Shown in pieces: positions 9,376-18,503 of a stretch of 64,000 nucleotides of DNA. Location: assembly GCA_001464425.1 (NCBI GenBank), contig LNEK01000040.1, forward strand, positions 124,001 to 188,000, given 5' to 3'. The DNA is from Alphaproteobacteria bacterium Ga0077535. Lineage in GTDB: Bacteria; Pseudomonadota; Alphaproteobacteria; Caulobacterales; Aquidulcibacteraceae. The notes under the pieces are model-generated. The model was not told the DNA's origin. It was given only the letters and a program-made list of their open reading frames with translations, and did not search any database. A program made the position numbers and the translations under genes. Every line of letters starts with the position of its first letter. The first letter of the stretch is position 1.

Positions 9376-10926
9376 CTATCTGCGCCGACGCGTCGGCGTG
9401 CCGAGGATGCCGCGCATGATCTCGCGGGCGATGGTGTTGAAGAAGCCGGTGGCGACGCGGCCGGTCTGGCGCTCCACCGCTGTTGTGCGCGAGGTCGATC
9501 GCGTCGAGCGCGTGCGCGGGGCTGCGCCGCCTGTGCGCGAAGTGGTGGAACGGCTCGTGCGCGCGGCGCGGGCTTCTTCCTTGTCGCGCGCGGCGCGTTC
9601 TTCGGCTTTGGCTTCGGCGGCGGCGAGCTGTTCGGCGCGGCGGCTGAGGATTTCGTGTGCGCTTTCACGATCGACGGCTTTTTCGTAGGCGCGGCCAAAG
9701 GTGTTGGCGCGCATGATCGATTGGCGCTCGGTCAGCAGGATCGGACCGACGTGAGAATTCGGCGGGCGGATTTTTGTGCGCGCGACCGGGGTGGGCGCGC
9801 CTTTGGCGTCGAGCGTTGAGACTAGGGCTTCGCCGACATTGAGCTCCTGGATTTCCTTCGCCACATCAACGTTTTCGTTGGCACGGAACGATTGCGCGGC
9901 GGCGCGGACGGCTTTCTGATCCGTGGGCGTGTAAGCGCGCAGTGCGTGCTGAAAGCGATTGCCGAGCTGGGCCAGGACTTGTTCCGGAATGTCGGCCGGC
10001 GACTGCGTGACGAAATAGATTCCGACGCCCTTGGAGCGGATCAGGCGAACGACTTGCTCGACCTTGTTGACCAGCTCCTTCGGCGCGTCACGGAACAGGA
10101 GGTGCGCTTCGTCGAAGAAGAAGACGAGCTTCGGCTTATCCATGTCGCCGACTTCCGGCAGCTCTTCCCAAAGCTCGCTCATCAGCCAAAGCAGGAAGGC
10201 GGAGTAGAGGCGAGGGCTTTGCACCAGGCGCTCGGAGGCGAGCACGTGGATCGTGCCTTTGCCGTCTTCGCGCGGGCGCATCAGCTCTTCGAGCTTGAAG
10301 GCCGGCTCGCCGAAGAAGCGATCTGCGCCGTCCATTTCGAGCTGCAGCACTTTGCGTTGCAATGCCGCGATCGATTGCGGTGTCACCAGGCCGTACTTCT
10401 TGCCGATGTCCTCGGAATTCTCTGAGAGGTAGGTGAGCAAAGCGCGCAGATCGTCGAGATCGAGCAGCAGGCCTTCGTTCTTGCCTTCCTTGACCCAGTC
10501 ATCGGCTTGGCGGAACGCGATGGTGAGCGCGCCTTCCTGCGCGTCGGTCGCTTCCAGCACGCGGCCCATCAGCACCGGGCCCATCTCAGTGACAGTGGTG
10601 CGGACGGGGTGGCCGAGTTCGCCATAGACGTCCCAGAACGTCACGGCCTGCGCTTCGGGCGTCAGCGGCAGATTGATTTCCTCCGCGCGCGCCTTCGCCC
10701 AGCCTGGCGGTTCGGCGTCGGTGCTGGCGCAGCCGGAGAAGTCGCCCTTGATGTCGGCGGCGAAGACGTTGACGCCCTCGCGGGCGAAGGCTTCGGCGAG
10801 CACTTGCAGCGTCACGGTTTTGCCGGTGCCGGTTGCGCCTGCGATGAGGCCGTGGCGGTTGGCCCGCTTCAGCGCCAGCGCTTGGACGCCTTCGGGCGAA
10901 ACGCCGATCTCGATCTCAACCGCCAT
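9376..10926 (-). CDS. HerA/YjgR-like ATPase (DUF853)
   Basis: 516 residues from the ATG at 10926, which follows GAGGAG; a longer reading from 10962 is less likely. Walker A AGATGTGKT is at residues 29-37, the switch region FAADIKGDFSG follows, and Walker B LVFFFDEAHLLF sits mid-protein. This matches the DUF853/YjgR branch of HerA-FtsK-type motors, whose biological role is not settled (DNA translocation is assumed). The C-terminal 70 residues are low-complexity and rich in Ala, Glu, Arg and Thr. Directly followed by the TonB receptor on the same strand; divergent from the permease at 11023. Confidence 0.92.
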   Translation of the reverse strand: MAVEIEIGVSPEGVQALALKRANRHGLIAGATGTGKTVTLQVLAEAFAREGVNVFAADIKGDFSGCASTDAEPPGWAKARAEEINLPLTPEAQAVTFWDVYGELGHPVRTTVTEMGPVLMGRVLEATDAQEGALTIAFRQADDWVKEGKNEGLLLDLDDLRALLTYLSENSEDIGKKYGLVTPQSIAALQRKVLQLEMDGADRFFGEPAFKLEELMRPREDGKGTIHVLASERLVQSPRLYSAFLLWLMSELWEELPEVGDMDKPKLVFFFDEAHLLFRDAPKELVNKVEQVVRLIRSKGVGIYFVTQSPADIPEQVLAQLGNRFQHALRAYTPTDQKAVRAAAQSFRANENVDVAKEIQELNVGEALVSTLDAKGAPTPVARTKIRPPNSHVGPILLTERQSIMRANTFGRAYEKAVDRESAHEILSRRAEQLAAAEAKAEERAARDKEEARAARTSRSTTSRTGGAAPRTRSTRSTSRTTAVERQTGRVATGFFNTIAREIMRGILGTPTRRRR

Positions 10927-11022
10927 GCTGCTCTCCTCAAGTCGCGCAACAGCTTGGCGCATCTGCGCTTTCTGTCCAAGCAGGGCCTTGCGTCACAGCC
11001 CAGGGCAGGGTCAAGAGAGCGC

Positions 11023-12102
11023 ATGGCGATTTCGGAAACCTCCCAGCGCGGCGCCCTCTGGATCATTGCCGCAGGGGTGATTGCCGTCGGGCTCTACTAT
11101 CTGCGCGATCCGCTGACCCAGTTTGCGATGGCGTTGTTCCTTTGGCTCGCCATCGATGGGCTAGCCAACACTTTGGATAAGCGGATCCCGTTCATTCCGA
11201 AGCTGTTGGCGTTGCCGATCGCCTTGGTGCTTGTGCTCGGGCTGGTGGCGCTGATCGGCTATGTGGTTGTGGATAACATCGCTGAGATTCTCGGCGATCT
11301 CACGCGGTACGAGTTTCGGCTCAATCAGGTGCTCGCGCAGCTGCATCAGGCGGTGGGCGCTCCGGGCGGAATTCCGACGGTGCGCGATCTGATTGCACAA
11401 TTGGAGCCGGGCCGGCTTGCCGGCGAAGTCGGCGAAAGCATCCAGAACGCGGCGTCGGCGACGATCTTCACGCTGATCTTCCTCGCTTTTCTATTTCCGG
11501 CCGCGAGCCAGATGAAAGGCAAGCTCAACCGCATCTTCATCGGCAAAGGCCAACGCGAAGCGGCGCGCGATGTGCTGGAGCGCATCCGGGTTTCGATTGA
11601 ACGTTACCTTTGGGTGCAGACCATGATGAGTCTGGTCATCACCACGCTCACCTACATCACGCTGATTGTTATCGGGCTTGAGAACGCGCTGTTTTGGTCC
11701 TTCCTGATTTTCTTTCTCAATTACATCCCAACCATCGGATCGATCTTCGCCGTAGTTCTGACTACGGCGGTCGCGCTGGTTCAGTTTCCAACTTTGGGCC
11801 CAGTTATCGGGGTGTTTGCCGGCGTCAGCGTCTGGCAATTCGTGATTGGGAATTTCATTCAGCCGCGCATGACGGGCGAGTCGCTGAATCTTTCTGCGGT
11901 CGTCGTTCTGCTGGCTTTGGCGATTTGGGGTTTGGTGTGGGGCATCGTCGGCGCGTTTCTCGCTGCGCCGCTCACGGTGATGCTGATGATTGTATTGGCG
12001 CAATTTCAGTCGACGCGCTGGATTGCAATTTTGTTATCCGCCGATGGCAAACCGACGCCCGATCTTGCGCGTCGGAGTAAGTCCGAGTCCGGATCAAATT
12101 GA
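11023..12102 (+). CDS. AI-2E family (PerM-like) membrane permease
   Basis: 359 residues with a hydrophobic N-terminal pair of helices, a less hydrophobic middle (about 90-130) and four or five further helices. The C-terminal part includes LNYIPTIGSIFAVVLTTAVAL and GNFIQPRMTGESLNLS, the hallmark region of the AI-2E/UPF0118 family. Proteins of the family export varied small molecules or ions; AI-2 transport is proven only for TqsA-type members, so the substrate is open. The ATG at 11023 was chosen because the longer upstream reading is antisense to the HerA-like gene. A purine-rich AGAG precedes it. Confidence 0.9.
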   Translation: MAISETSQRGALWIIAAGVIAVGLYYLRDPLTQFAMALFLWLAIDGLANTLDKRIPFIPKLLALPIALVLVLGLVALIGYVVVDNIAEILGDLTRYEFRLNQVLAQLHQAVGAPGGIPTVRDLIAQLEPGRLAGEVGESIQNAASATIFTLIFLAFLFPAASQMKGKLNRIFIGKGQREAARDVLERIRVSIERYLWVQTMMSLVITTLTYITLIVIGLENALFWSFLIFFLNYIPTIGSIFAVVLTTAVALVQFPTLGPVIGVFAGVSVWQFVIGNFIQPRMTGESLNLSAVVVLLALAIWGLVWGIVGAFLAAPLTVMLMIVLAQFQSTRWIAILLSADGKPTPDLARRSKSESGSN

Positions 12103-12240
12103 GGTTGCGAATCGGCGACGAACATGTATCGCTGATGTCAAGAACGTCGCCGGGGCTCGAGACGTTTCGCACGAACTACCACTGAACTTCTCATGCACCG
12201 GCGCGCTCGATACGTCAGTTTGACGCGTCGTTCCGCAATC

Positions 12241-12382
12241 GTGGGCCTATGGGGGGCTTCATCACGCGGGGCGGCAAGTCCACAGAGACCAGGCCTCCGC
12301 GTGCGTCCCCCACCCAGCCTGCTGCGAGGCCTGCAGGCGCCGCCGGGCAGCTTGTCCCCGCTCGGCGGCGCCGCCAATTTTT
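12241..12382 (+). ncRNA. Candidate structured small RNA
   Basis: About 140 nt that fold into three consecutive hairpins ending in an intrinsic terminator. (1) A long irregular hairpin has inner arms CACGCGG (about 12263-12269) and CCGCGTG, and outer GGGGG/CCCCC and GGC/GCC pairings separated by bulges. (2) A small CCTGC/GCAGG hairpin lies near 12318-12337. (3) The terminator is at 12336-12382. A TTGACG at 12220-12225 could be a -35 box, but no good -10 is spaced from it. Size and shape (one long bulged hairpin) would suit 6S RNA, but I cannot confirm this by sequence, and other small RNAs fit as well. The 5' end is a guess. Confidence 0.4.
12336..12382 (+). terminator. Strong rho-independent terminator
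   Basis: 13-bp stem (12336-12348 with 12360-12372, one G-T pair), 11-nt loop, then TTTTT at 12378-12382. It lies 234 bp after the permease stop, too far to be its natural end, which supports a separate small transcript between 12103 and 12336. The preceding 12103-12240 stretch holds no supported gene. Confidence 0.75.
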
Positions 12383-12410
12383 GAAATGAGTCGCGTCTGA
12401 AGCGCCCGCG

Positions 12411-12599
12411 CTAGTGCGCGTGGCGCGCGCGTTCCAGCTCCAGCACGTTCGTAGGCATGTCGGGCATCTCCGCGCGGAGCGCATCTGCGGCTTCGATCAG
12501 ACGGCGCAAGTGCGCGGCCCGCTGTGGGGTCTCGGCCCCATCAGCAAGCTCGCACTGGGCCCAGTGCGACACGACGGCGAGGTGATTTCGGATAAACAT
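12411..12599 (-). CDS. Small hypothetical protein (62 aa)
   Basis: 62 residues, predicted mostly helical (RAAHLRRLIEAADALRAEM). Codons have the strong third-position G/C preference of neighbouring genes, which argues it is real. No convincing ribosome-binding site is visible. It is convergent with the small-RNA candidate and divergent from glutamate dehydrogenase. No family recognised. The 155 bases between its start and 12754 hold only the presumed leader of the dehydrogenase. Confidence 0.5.
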   Translation of the reverse strand: MFIRNHLAVVSHWAQCELADGAETPQRAAHLRRLIEAADALRAEMPDMPTNVLELERARHAH

Positions 12600-12753
12600 G
12601 AAGCGGCAACGCCGTGTTCGCAGGTGCGTTCCCGGCGCCGGCCCATCCGCTGCTGCAATCCGCCGCCCCGTTCCTGGACCGGAGAAACGCTGCGCGACGG
12701 TTGCACCTGACGTGGGGAAGGGTAGGTTCGCGCCAAAATTCAGGGAACGCTCT

Positions 12754-15700
12754 ATGGACGCCGCCGCGCGCGCCGAACTGCCTAAAACAGCAGATCAATT
12801 CGTAGCTTCCGCCGCCCAAGGGCCTTGGCCCGCTTTCCGCGCTAACGGCGTCATCGACGCCGCTGCGGAGATATTCCTGCGCGGCTTGTATGAAGATGCC
12901 TCCGACGACGAGTTGGGCGATCTGTCGGTCGCGGACTTTGCCGCCTTGGCGCACGATTTCTGGATCTGGCGCGCCGAGCGCCGGCCGGATGAGCAGGCCA
13001 CACGCATTCGCCGCGGCGTCGGTGTCGGCGGCGTCGCGCTTGATCGCGACATTCTCGAGATCGCCGGCCCGGACATGCCGTTCCTGGTCGACTCGGTGAT
13101 GGGCGAGTTGGCTGATCAGGGCATCGCGCCCTTGGCCATGTTCCACCCGCTCGCGCCATCGCTCTCTGGCGAAGGCCGCGACTCGCTGATCCAGATTCAT
13201 GTCCCGCGGCTTTCGGCGCAGCGCACCAAGGCGCTGCACGATGGCGTCCGCGCCTCGCTTTCGGACGTGCGCCATTCAGTCCGCGACTTCCACGCCATGC
13301 GCAGTCGCATGCTCGATTGCGCCGCAGAGCTTGAGCAAGCCAAGACGCACGCGCCGGCCGAGGAAGTCGCCGAGGCGGTCGCGCTGTTGCGATGGCTGGC
13401 GGCAGACAAGTTCACGTTCCTTGGCTCTCGCGACTATCGCTACCAGCGCGATCCAGACGGCAGCTACAAGGCCGACGAGCCGGAGATTCTCTCACATACC
13501 TGCCTCGGCACGCTGCGCGATATTGAGCGCTACGTGCTGCGCACGTCGGCCGAGCCGATGGTGCTGACGCCGGAACTGCGGCGCTTGGTGACCGAACCCA
13601 ACCCGTTGGTTGTGTCGAAATCGACATTGCGGGCGCGCGTCCACCGCCGCGCGATGGCCGATTATGTTGGCGTGAAGCGCTACAACGAAAACGGCGAAAC
13701 AATTGGCGAAGTGCGTTTCGTCGGCCTGTTCACCAGCGAAAGCTTCACCGAACCGACGCGCAATATTCCGATGCTGCGGCGCAAGGCCGAGTGGGTGATG
13801 GCGCAAGCTGGCTTCGCGCCCGGCGGCCACAACGCCAAGACGCTGCGCAAGATCATCGAATACTATCCGCGCGAAGAACTCTGGCAGATGTCGCGCGAGG
13901 AATTGCTGGAGATCGCGCGCGGCATTCTCCACTTGCTCGATCGCCCGCGCGCGCGCGTGTTCACCCGCCGCGATCGCTTCAACCGCTTCGCTACTGCGCT
14001 CGTGTATGTGCCGAAGGATCGCTACGACACCAGAGTGCGTGAGCGGCTCGGCGAGCTGATTGCTCGTCAGTATGGCGGCCACGTCGAGAGCTTTCAGCCT
14101 CAGCTGGGTGAAGGCCAATTGGCCCGCGTGTTGTTCGTCATCGGCGATATCGAAAAGACGCGTCCCGACCCGGACCCGCGCGCGCTCGACGCAGAGATCG
14201 CGGAGCTGACCAAGACGTGGGAGGATGCGTATTCCGGCGCACTGATCCGAACCGATCTGTTCGACGCGCCTGGGCGCGAGAACGCCGCCAACCGTTTCCA
14301 AGATGCGTTCACAGCAGCCTACCGCGAGCGCTATCCCGTCGACGAAGCGCTGATCGACACAGCCGAAATCCTCGGCGCAGACGATGAAGAGATCATCCGC
14401 GCGCGCGCCTATCGCTTGGAGAGCGACGCCGACAACATCATGCGCTGCAAATTCTACGCGCGCGGCGATGTTTTGGCGCTTTCGGCGACGGTGCCAATTC
14501 TTGAGAACATGGGTCTGTTCGTCGATTCCGAAGTGAACTTCGAATTGCATCTCAAGGCCGGCGCGCTGCACCCAGCGCAGCGCATTTTCGTGCACGACAT
14601 CGAAACGCGCTCGGCCGACGGCAAACCGATCGATCTTGAGCGTGCAGGGCGTATGTTCGAAGACGCATTCGCAGCGATCTGGACGGGTAAAGCTGAGAGC
14701 GATGGCTTCAACAAGCTGATCTTGGCGCTGCCGTGCTCGTGGCGGGAAGCCGCGCTCGTGCGAGCGCTGGCGCGCTTCCGCCAGCAAACCGGGCTCGATC
14801 CGTCGCAAGTGATTCAAGAGCAAGCGCTGGCGAACAATCCAAAGATCGCGGCGCTAATCCTGGCTTACTTCAAGGCGCGCTTCGATCCGAACCTGCCGGA
14901 ATCGATGGAGACGCGGCAAGCCCGCTCCAACAAGCTGGAGTTCTTGGTCGAAGCTGCGCTCAACGAGGTCGTCAGCCTCGATGAAGACCGCGCTCTTCGG
15001 CGGATTTCGCATTTGGTGAAAGCAATCCGGCGCACAAACTACTATCAGCCTGGCGCCGATGGGCAGCCGAAGGCGTACATGTCGTTCAAGATCGACTCGC
15101 ACGCCGTTGCGGAGCTACCTGCGCCGAAGCCGTATCGCGAAATCTGGGTTGCCAGCCCGCAAGTCGAAGGCGTGCATCTGCGCTTTGGCCCAGTTGCGCG
15201 CGGCGGTTTGCGCTGGAGCGATCGTCGCGACGATTTCCGCGTCGAAGTGCTCGATCTGGTTAAGGCGCAGCAGGTGAAGAACGCCATTATCGTGCCAGTG
15301 GGCGCGAAGGGCGGCTTCTTCCCGAAGCGTTTGCCTGCGCGCGGCGCCCCCGGTTTTCAGGAAGCTGGCATCGAAGCCTACAAGACGTTCCTGCGCGGCC
15401 TGCTGGATATAACGGACAACATCGTTGGCGATGAGATTATCGCGCCGAAGGGCGTCGTGCGCTGGGACGATGACGACGCTTACCTGGTCGTCGCCGCTGA
15501 CAAAGGCACCGCGACCTTCTCCGATATCGCCAACGGCATCAGTGCCGATTATGGCCACTGGCTAGGGGATGCGTTCGCGTCGGGCGGTTCAGTCGGTTAC
15601 GACCACAAGGCCATGGGCATCACCGCCAAGGGCGCGTGGGAAGCGGTAAAGCGGCACTTCCGCGAAATCGGTAAGGACATTCAGTCCGAGGATTTCACCG

Positions 15701-17628
15701 TCATCGGCGTCGGCGACATGTCGGGCGACGTGTTCGGCAACGGCATGCTGCTCTCGCGCAAGATTCGCTTGCTGGCGGCGTTCGACCACCGCGACATCTT
15801 TATCGATCCCGATCCGAAGGATTGCGAGAAGAGCTGGATCGAACGCAAGCGCTTGTTCGATACCCCGCGCACCAGTTGGCAGGATTACGACAAGAAGCTG
15901 ATTTCTAAAGGCGGCGGCGTGTTTTCGCGCAGCGCTAAGTCAATCGACATCAGCCCCGAAATCGCGGCACTGACGGGCATCGACAAACCCTCGGTCACGC
16001 CAGCTGAGCTGATTTCGGCGCTGCTGAAGGCGCAATGCGAATTGCTCTGGTTCGGCGGCATCGGCGCCTACATCAAGGCGCGCAGCGAAAGCCATGTGGA
16101 TGTTGGCGACAAGACCAACGACGTGTTGCGTGTCGATGCTGAGGATCTGCGCGCGGCCGTGATTGGCGAAGGCGCCAATCTCGGCGTGACTCAGAAGGGC
16201 CGCATCGCGTTCGCGCGCCATGGCGGGCGCATCAATACGGATGCGATCGACAATAGTGCTGGCGTCGATACCTCTGACCACGAGGTCAATATCAAAATTT
16301 TGCTGGGCGACGCGATCCGCACCGGCGCACTGAAGGCGGACAAGCGCGACAAGCTGCTTGAATCGATGACGGACGAGGTCGGCGCGCTGGTGTTAGCCGA
16401 CAATTACAACCAAACTGGCGCCATCACGCTCGCGCAATCCAGTGCGGCTGCGGATCTCGACAGTCATGAGCGTTTCATTCAACGCCTGGAAGCCAAGGGC
16501 AAGCTTTCGCGCCGGGTTGAGGGCTTGCCGCTGACGGGCGAGTTCGCGGCGTTGCGCACGGCGCAACAGGGGCTGACGCGCCCCGAGCTGGCGAAGCTTG
16601 TAGCGTATGCCAAGATTGACTTGTTCGACGCGCTGATGGCGACCAACGCAACCAACGATCCGGCGTTCGAGGAAGCGCTGATCAGTTATTTCCCGCGTGA
16701 GCTCCGCAAGTTTGAGGCGCAGATGCAAACGCATCGGCTGCGCCGGGAGATCATCGCGACGCGCCTTGCGGACGATTTGGTCAATCGGTGCGGGCCTTCG
16801 TTTGTCGATCGGGTGATGGAGGTCTCTCGCGCCGATCCGGTGACGATTGCGCTCTCGTTCGAAGCGGCACGGCGCATCTATGAATTGGAAGCGTTGGTGG
16901 CGCGCATCAATGCGCTCGACAACAAAGCGCCTGCGGCGGCGCAGACGGCGCTGCACCAGAAGGTCGCTGCGGCTTTGCGTCGTTTGACCAATTATCTCGC
17001 GCGGAACGCCGGTTTCGATAGCGAGACGCCGCCCTCCGTGCTCGACGTCGTCGCGCGTTATAAAGATGCGGTCGCCGCGCAGCGCGTCAACATTTGGCAC
17101 GAGATCAGCGAGATCGAGCGGGCGCAGGTCGCGGCGAAGCAAGCAGGGCTTGTCGAACTTGGCGCACCCGAGGACCTCGCGCGCGACGCGGCGTTACTGA
17201 CGCCGATGACGACGGCGCTTGATGTCGCCGATTTGGCGCGGACGTCGGGCTGGGCGGTGGTGCCGGCTTCGCGCCTGCATTGCGTGATCGGCGCGGAGCT
17301 CGGCTTGGATGCGTTGCGTGATGCAGCGAGTTCATTGACGCTCGAGCAGCACTGGGATCGTCTGGTGGTGCGCCGCGCGGCGGAAGAGTTTGCACAAGTG
17401 CAGCTTAAGTTGTCCGAGGCGGCGGCGGCGGCGATTGGCGCGCCGGCAAAAGACGCGGACGCGGCTTGGGTGGCGCAGGCGGCGCAAGCTTGGATCGCTG
17501 GCCTCGGCCAGCCTGGCCAACGCGCGCGCTCGGCGTTCAACGAACTCAACGCGCAGGGTCCGTGGACGTTCGCCAAATTGATGCTGATCTCGGCTGAGCT
17601 AAACGCACTCGTGGCGGCGGTCCGCTAG
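12754..17628 (+). CDS. gdhZ: NAD-specific glutamate dehydrogenase, large (about 180 kDa) type
   Basis: 1624 residues, the normal size for the large NAD-GDH family, which deaminates glutamate to 2-oxoglutarate and ammonia for catabolism. N-terminal regulatory ACT-like modules occupy about the first 700 residues. The catalytic core has GPVARGGLRWSDRRDDFR (about 812-829) followed by PVGAKGGFFPKR (about 848-859), holding the substrate-binding lysine. The dinucleotide region includes VIGVGDMSGDVFGNG and VIGEGANLGVTQ. The ATG at 12754 follows AGGGAAC; the reading frame stays open to 12598 but that part lacks family character. The gene matches Caulobacter-type gdhZ. It shares a four-base CTAG stop overlap with the convergent hydrolase gene. 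Glutamate from the hut pathway in this window would be a substrate. Confidence 0.97.
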   Translation: MDAAARAELPKTADQFVASAAQGPWPAFRANGVIDAAAEIFLRGLYEDASDDELGDLSVADFAALAHDFWIWRAERRPDEQATRIRRGVGVGGVALDRDILEIAGPDMPFLVDSVMGELADQGIAPLAMFHPLAPSLSGEGRDSLIQIHVPRLSAQRTKALHDGVRASLSDVRHSVRDFHAMRSRMLDCAAELEQAKTHAPAEEVAEAVALLRWLAADKFTFLGSRDYRYQRDPDGSYKADEPEILSHTCLGTLRDIERYVLRTSAEPMVLTPELRRLVTEPNPLVVSKSTLRARVHRRAMADYVGVKRYNENGETIGEVRFVGLFTSESFTEPTRNIPMLRRKAEWVMAQAGFAPGGHNAKTLRKIIEYYPREELWQMSREELLEIARGILHLLDRPRARVFTRRDRFNRFATALVYVPKDRYDTRVRERLGELIARQYGGHVESFQPQLGEGQLARVLFVIGDIEKTRPDPDPRALDAEIAELTKTWEDAYSGALIRTDLFDAPGRENAANRFQDAFTAAYRERYPVDEALIDTAEILGADDEEIIRARAYRLESDADNIMRCKFYARGDVLALSATVPILENMGLFVDSEVNFELHLKAGALHPAQRIFVHDIETRSADGKPIDLERAGRMFEDAFAAIWTGKAESDGFNKLILALPCSWREAALVRALARFRQQTGLDPSQVIQEQALANNPKIAALILAYFKARFDPNLPESMETRQARSNKLEFLVEAALNEVVSLDEDRALRRISHLVKAIRRTNYYQPGADGQPKAYMSFKIDSHAVAELPAPKPYREIWVASPQVEGVHLRFGPVARGGLRWSDRRDDFRVEVLDLVKAQQVKNAIIVPVGAKGGFFPKRLPARGAPGFQEAGIEAYKTFLRGLLDITDNIVGDEIIAPKGVVRWDDDDAYLVVAADKGTATFSDIANGISADYGHWLGDAFASGGSVGYDHKAMGITAKGAWEAVKRHFREIGKDIQSEDFTVIGVGDMSGDVFGNGMLLSRKIRLLAAFDHRDIFIDPDPKDCEKSWIERKRLFDTPRTSWQDYDKKLISKGGGVFSRSAKSIDISPEIAALTGIDKPSVTPAELISALLKAQCELLWFGGIGAYIKARSESHVDVGDKTNDVLRVDAEDLRAAVIGEGANLGVTQKGRIAFARHGGRINTDAIDNSAGVDTSDHEVNIKILLGDAIRTGALKADKRDKLLESMTDEVGALVLADNYNQTGAITLAQSSAAADLDSHERFIQRLEAKGKLSRRVEGLPLTGEFAALRTAQQGLTRPELAKLVAYAKIDLFDALMATNATNDPAFEEALISYFPRELRKFEAQMQTHRLRREIIATRLADDLVNRCGPSFVDRVMEVSRADPVTIALSFEAARRIYELEALVARINALDNKAPAAAQTALHQKVAAALRRLTNYLARNAGFDSETPPSVLDVVARYKDAVAAQRVNIWHEISEIERAQVAAKQAGLVELGAPEDLARDAALLTPMTTALDVADLARTSGWAVVPASRLHCVIGAELGLDALRDAASSLTLEQHWDRLVVRRAAEEFAQVQLKLSEAAAAAIGAPAKDADAAWVAQAAQAWIAGLGQPGQRARSAFNELNAQGPWTFAKLMLISAELNALVAAVR

Positions 17629-18503
17629 AGCGCGGCGATCATCTCGCGCAGCATTTGATGCTCGCGCGCGGTTGCGGCGGGGTTGTACCGCACGCGCGGA
17701 TCTTCCGCGTGTGCATCCTCGAACGCGTGCGTCGCGCCTTCAAACAGCACGATCTCGATCGGTGCGCCGCGCGCGCGCTGCCGTTCGATCGCTCCGCGAG
17801 TGGGGCCGACGATGTAATCGTGCTGGGCGATGATAGCGGTGCTGATCGGTTTCAGCCGCCATTCGCGCCGCCCGCACAGGCTGCCGACATTGGCGTAGGG
17901 ATAAACCAGCAGCGTTCGCGCGAGGCCTTCGAGCGGCTCATCGCTTAAGTCCTCAATGCCTGTTGCACGGCGCATTTCGGCGCCGGAGCGCAATGCGAGC
18001 GCGTCCATGATCGTCCACGAACCGTGGCTCCAGCCGATGGCGGCGATGCGCTCTGGATCGGCCCAATCTTGGCGGCGAGCCCAGGCGATGGCGGCGTAGA
18101 GATCGCCAGCGCGCTCGCGGCCTTGCAGGCGCGCGCCGGTGCAGACAGTGGCGAAAGCGGCGACGTGGCTGATGCGGCGGTGGGCGTAGGAATCGACGAC
18201 GATAGCGGTGGCGCCGGCGGCCGCGGCTTGTTCGGCCATCTCCTCGATGAAGGGGCGGGGGCCGCCGCAGCCGTGCAGCATGATGACAACCGGAGTGCGG
18301 CCCTCGGCGCCTTCCGGGCGCCGGACGGTAAAGTGCGGCGCGAGTTGCTCGATGCGTTGGTCCAGAGTTTCGGCGGCGGCGGTAGGCATCGTAACTCCGA
18401 GCAGCGATGCGACGAATAACAAGATGGGAAGCAAAATGCTTCGTACGCAAGGCTGGTGCTGTCGCGTCGCCTCCGGCAAGCTTGGCGCAATGGAGAGCCG
18501 CAT
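17625..18503 (-). CDS. Exported alpha/beta hydrolase (dienelactone-hydrolase-like)
   Basis: About 292 residues from the ATG at 18503. An alpha/beta hydrolase core has the oxyanion segment MLHGCGGPRP, a nucleophile elbow GWSHGSW, and a C-terminal catalytic His in GATHAFED, consistent with the dienelactone hydrolase/COG0412 group. A hydrophobic signal segment (LLPILLFVASLLG, cleavage near TAAA) precedes the domain, so it is probably periplasmic. The start is uncertain: the ATG overlaps the divergent glutathione peroxidase start, and a TTG at 18434 immediately before the hydrophobic core is possible. Substrate unknown. Confidence 0.8.
   Translation of the reverse strand: MRLSIAPSLPEATRQHQPCVRSILLPILLFVASLLGVTMPTAAAETLDQRIEQLAPHFTVRRPEGAEGRTPVVIMLHGCGGPRPFIEEMAEQAAAAGATAIVVDSYAHRRISHVAAFATVCTGARLQGRERAGDLYAAIAWARRQDWADPERIAAIGWSHGSWTIMDALALRSGAEMRRATGIEDLSDEPLEGLARTLLVYPYANVGSLCGRREWRLKPISTAIIAQHDYIVGPTRGAIERQRARGAPIEIVLFEGATHAFEDAHAEDPRVRYNPAATAREHQMLREMIAAL

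Noticed and set aside
12541-13275. 244-codon open frame on the minus strand
   Set aside because: It is antisense to the conserved start of NAD-glutamate dehydrogenase and has the Arg/Ala-rich composition of a shadow frame.
13492-14823. 443-codon minus-strand open frame inside glutamate dehydrogenase
   Set aside because: Antisense to a well-conserved catalytic protein; no recognisable domain, so a high-GC shadow.
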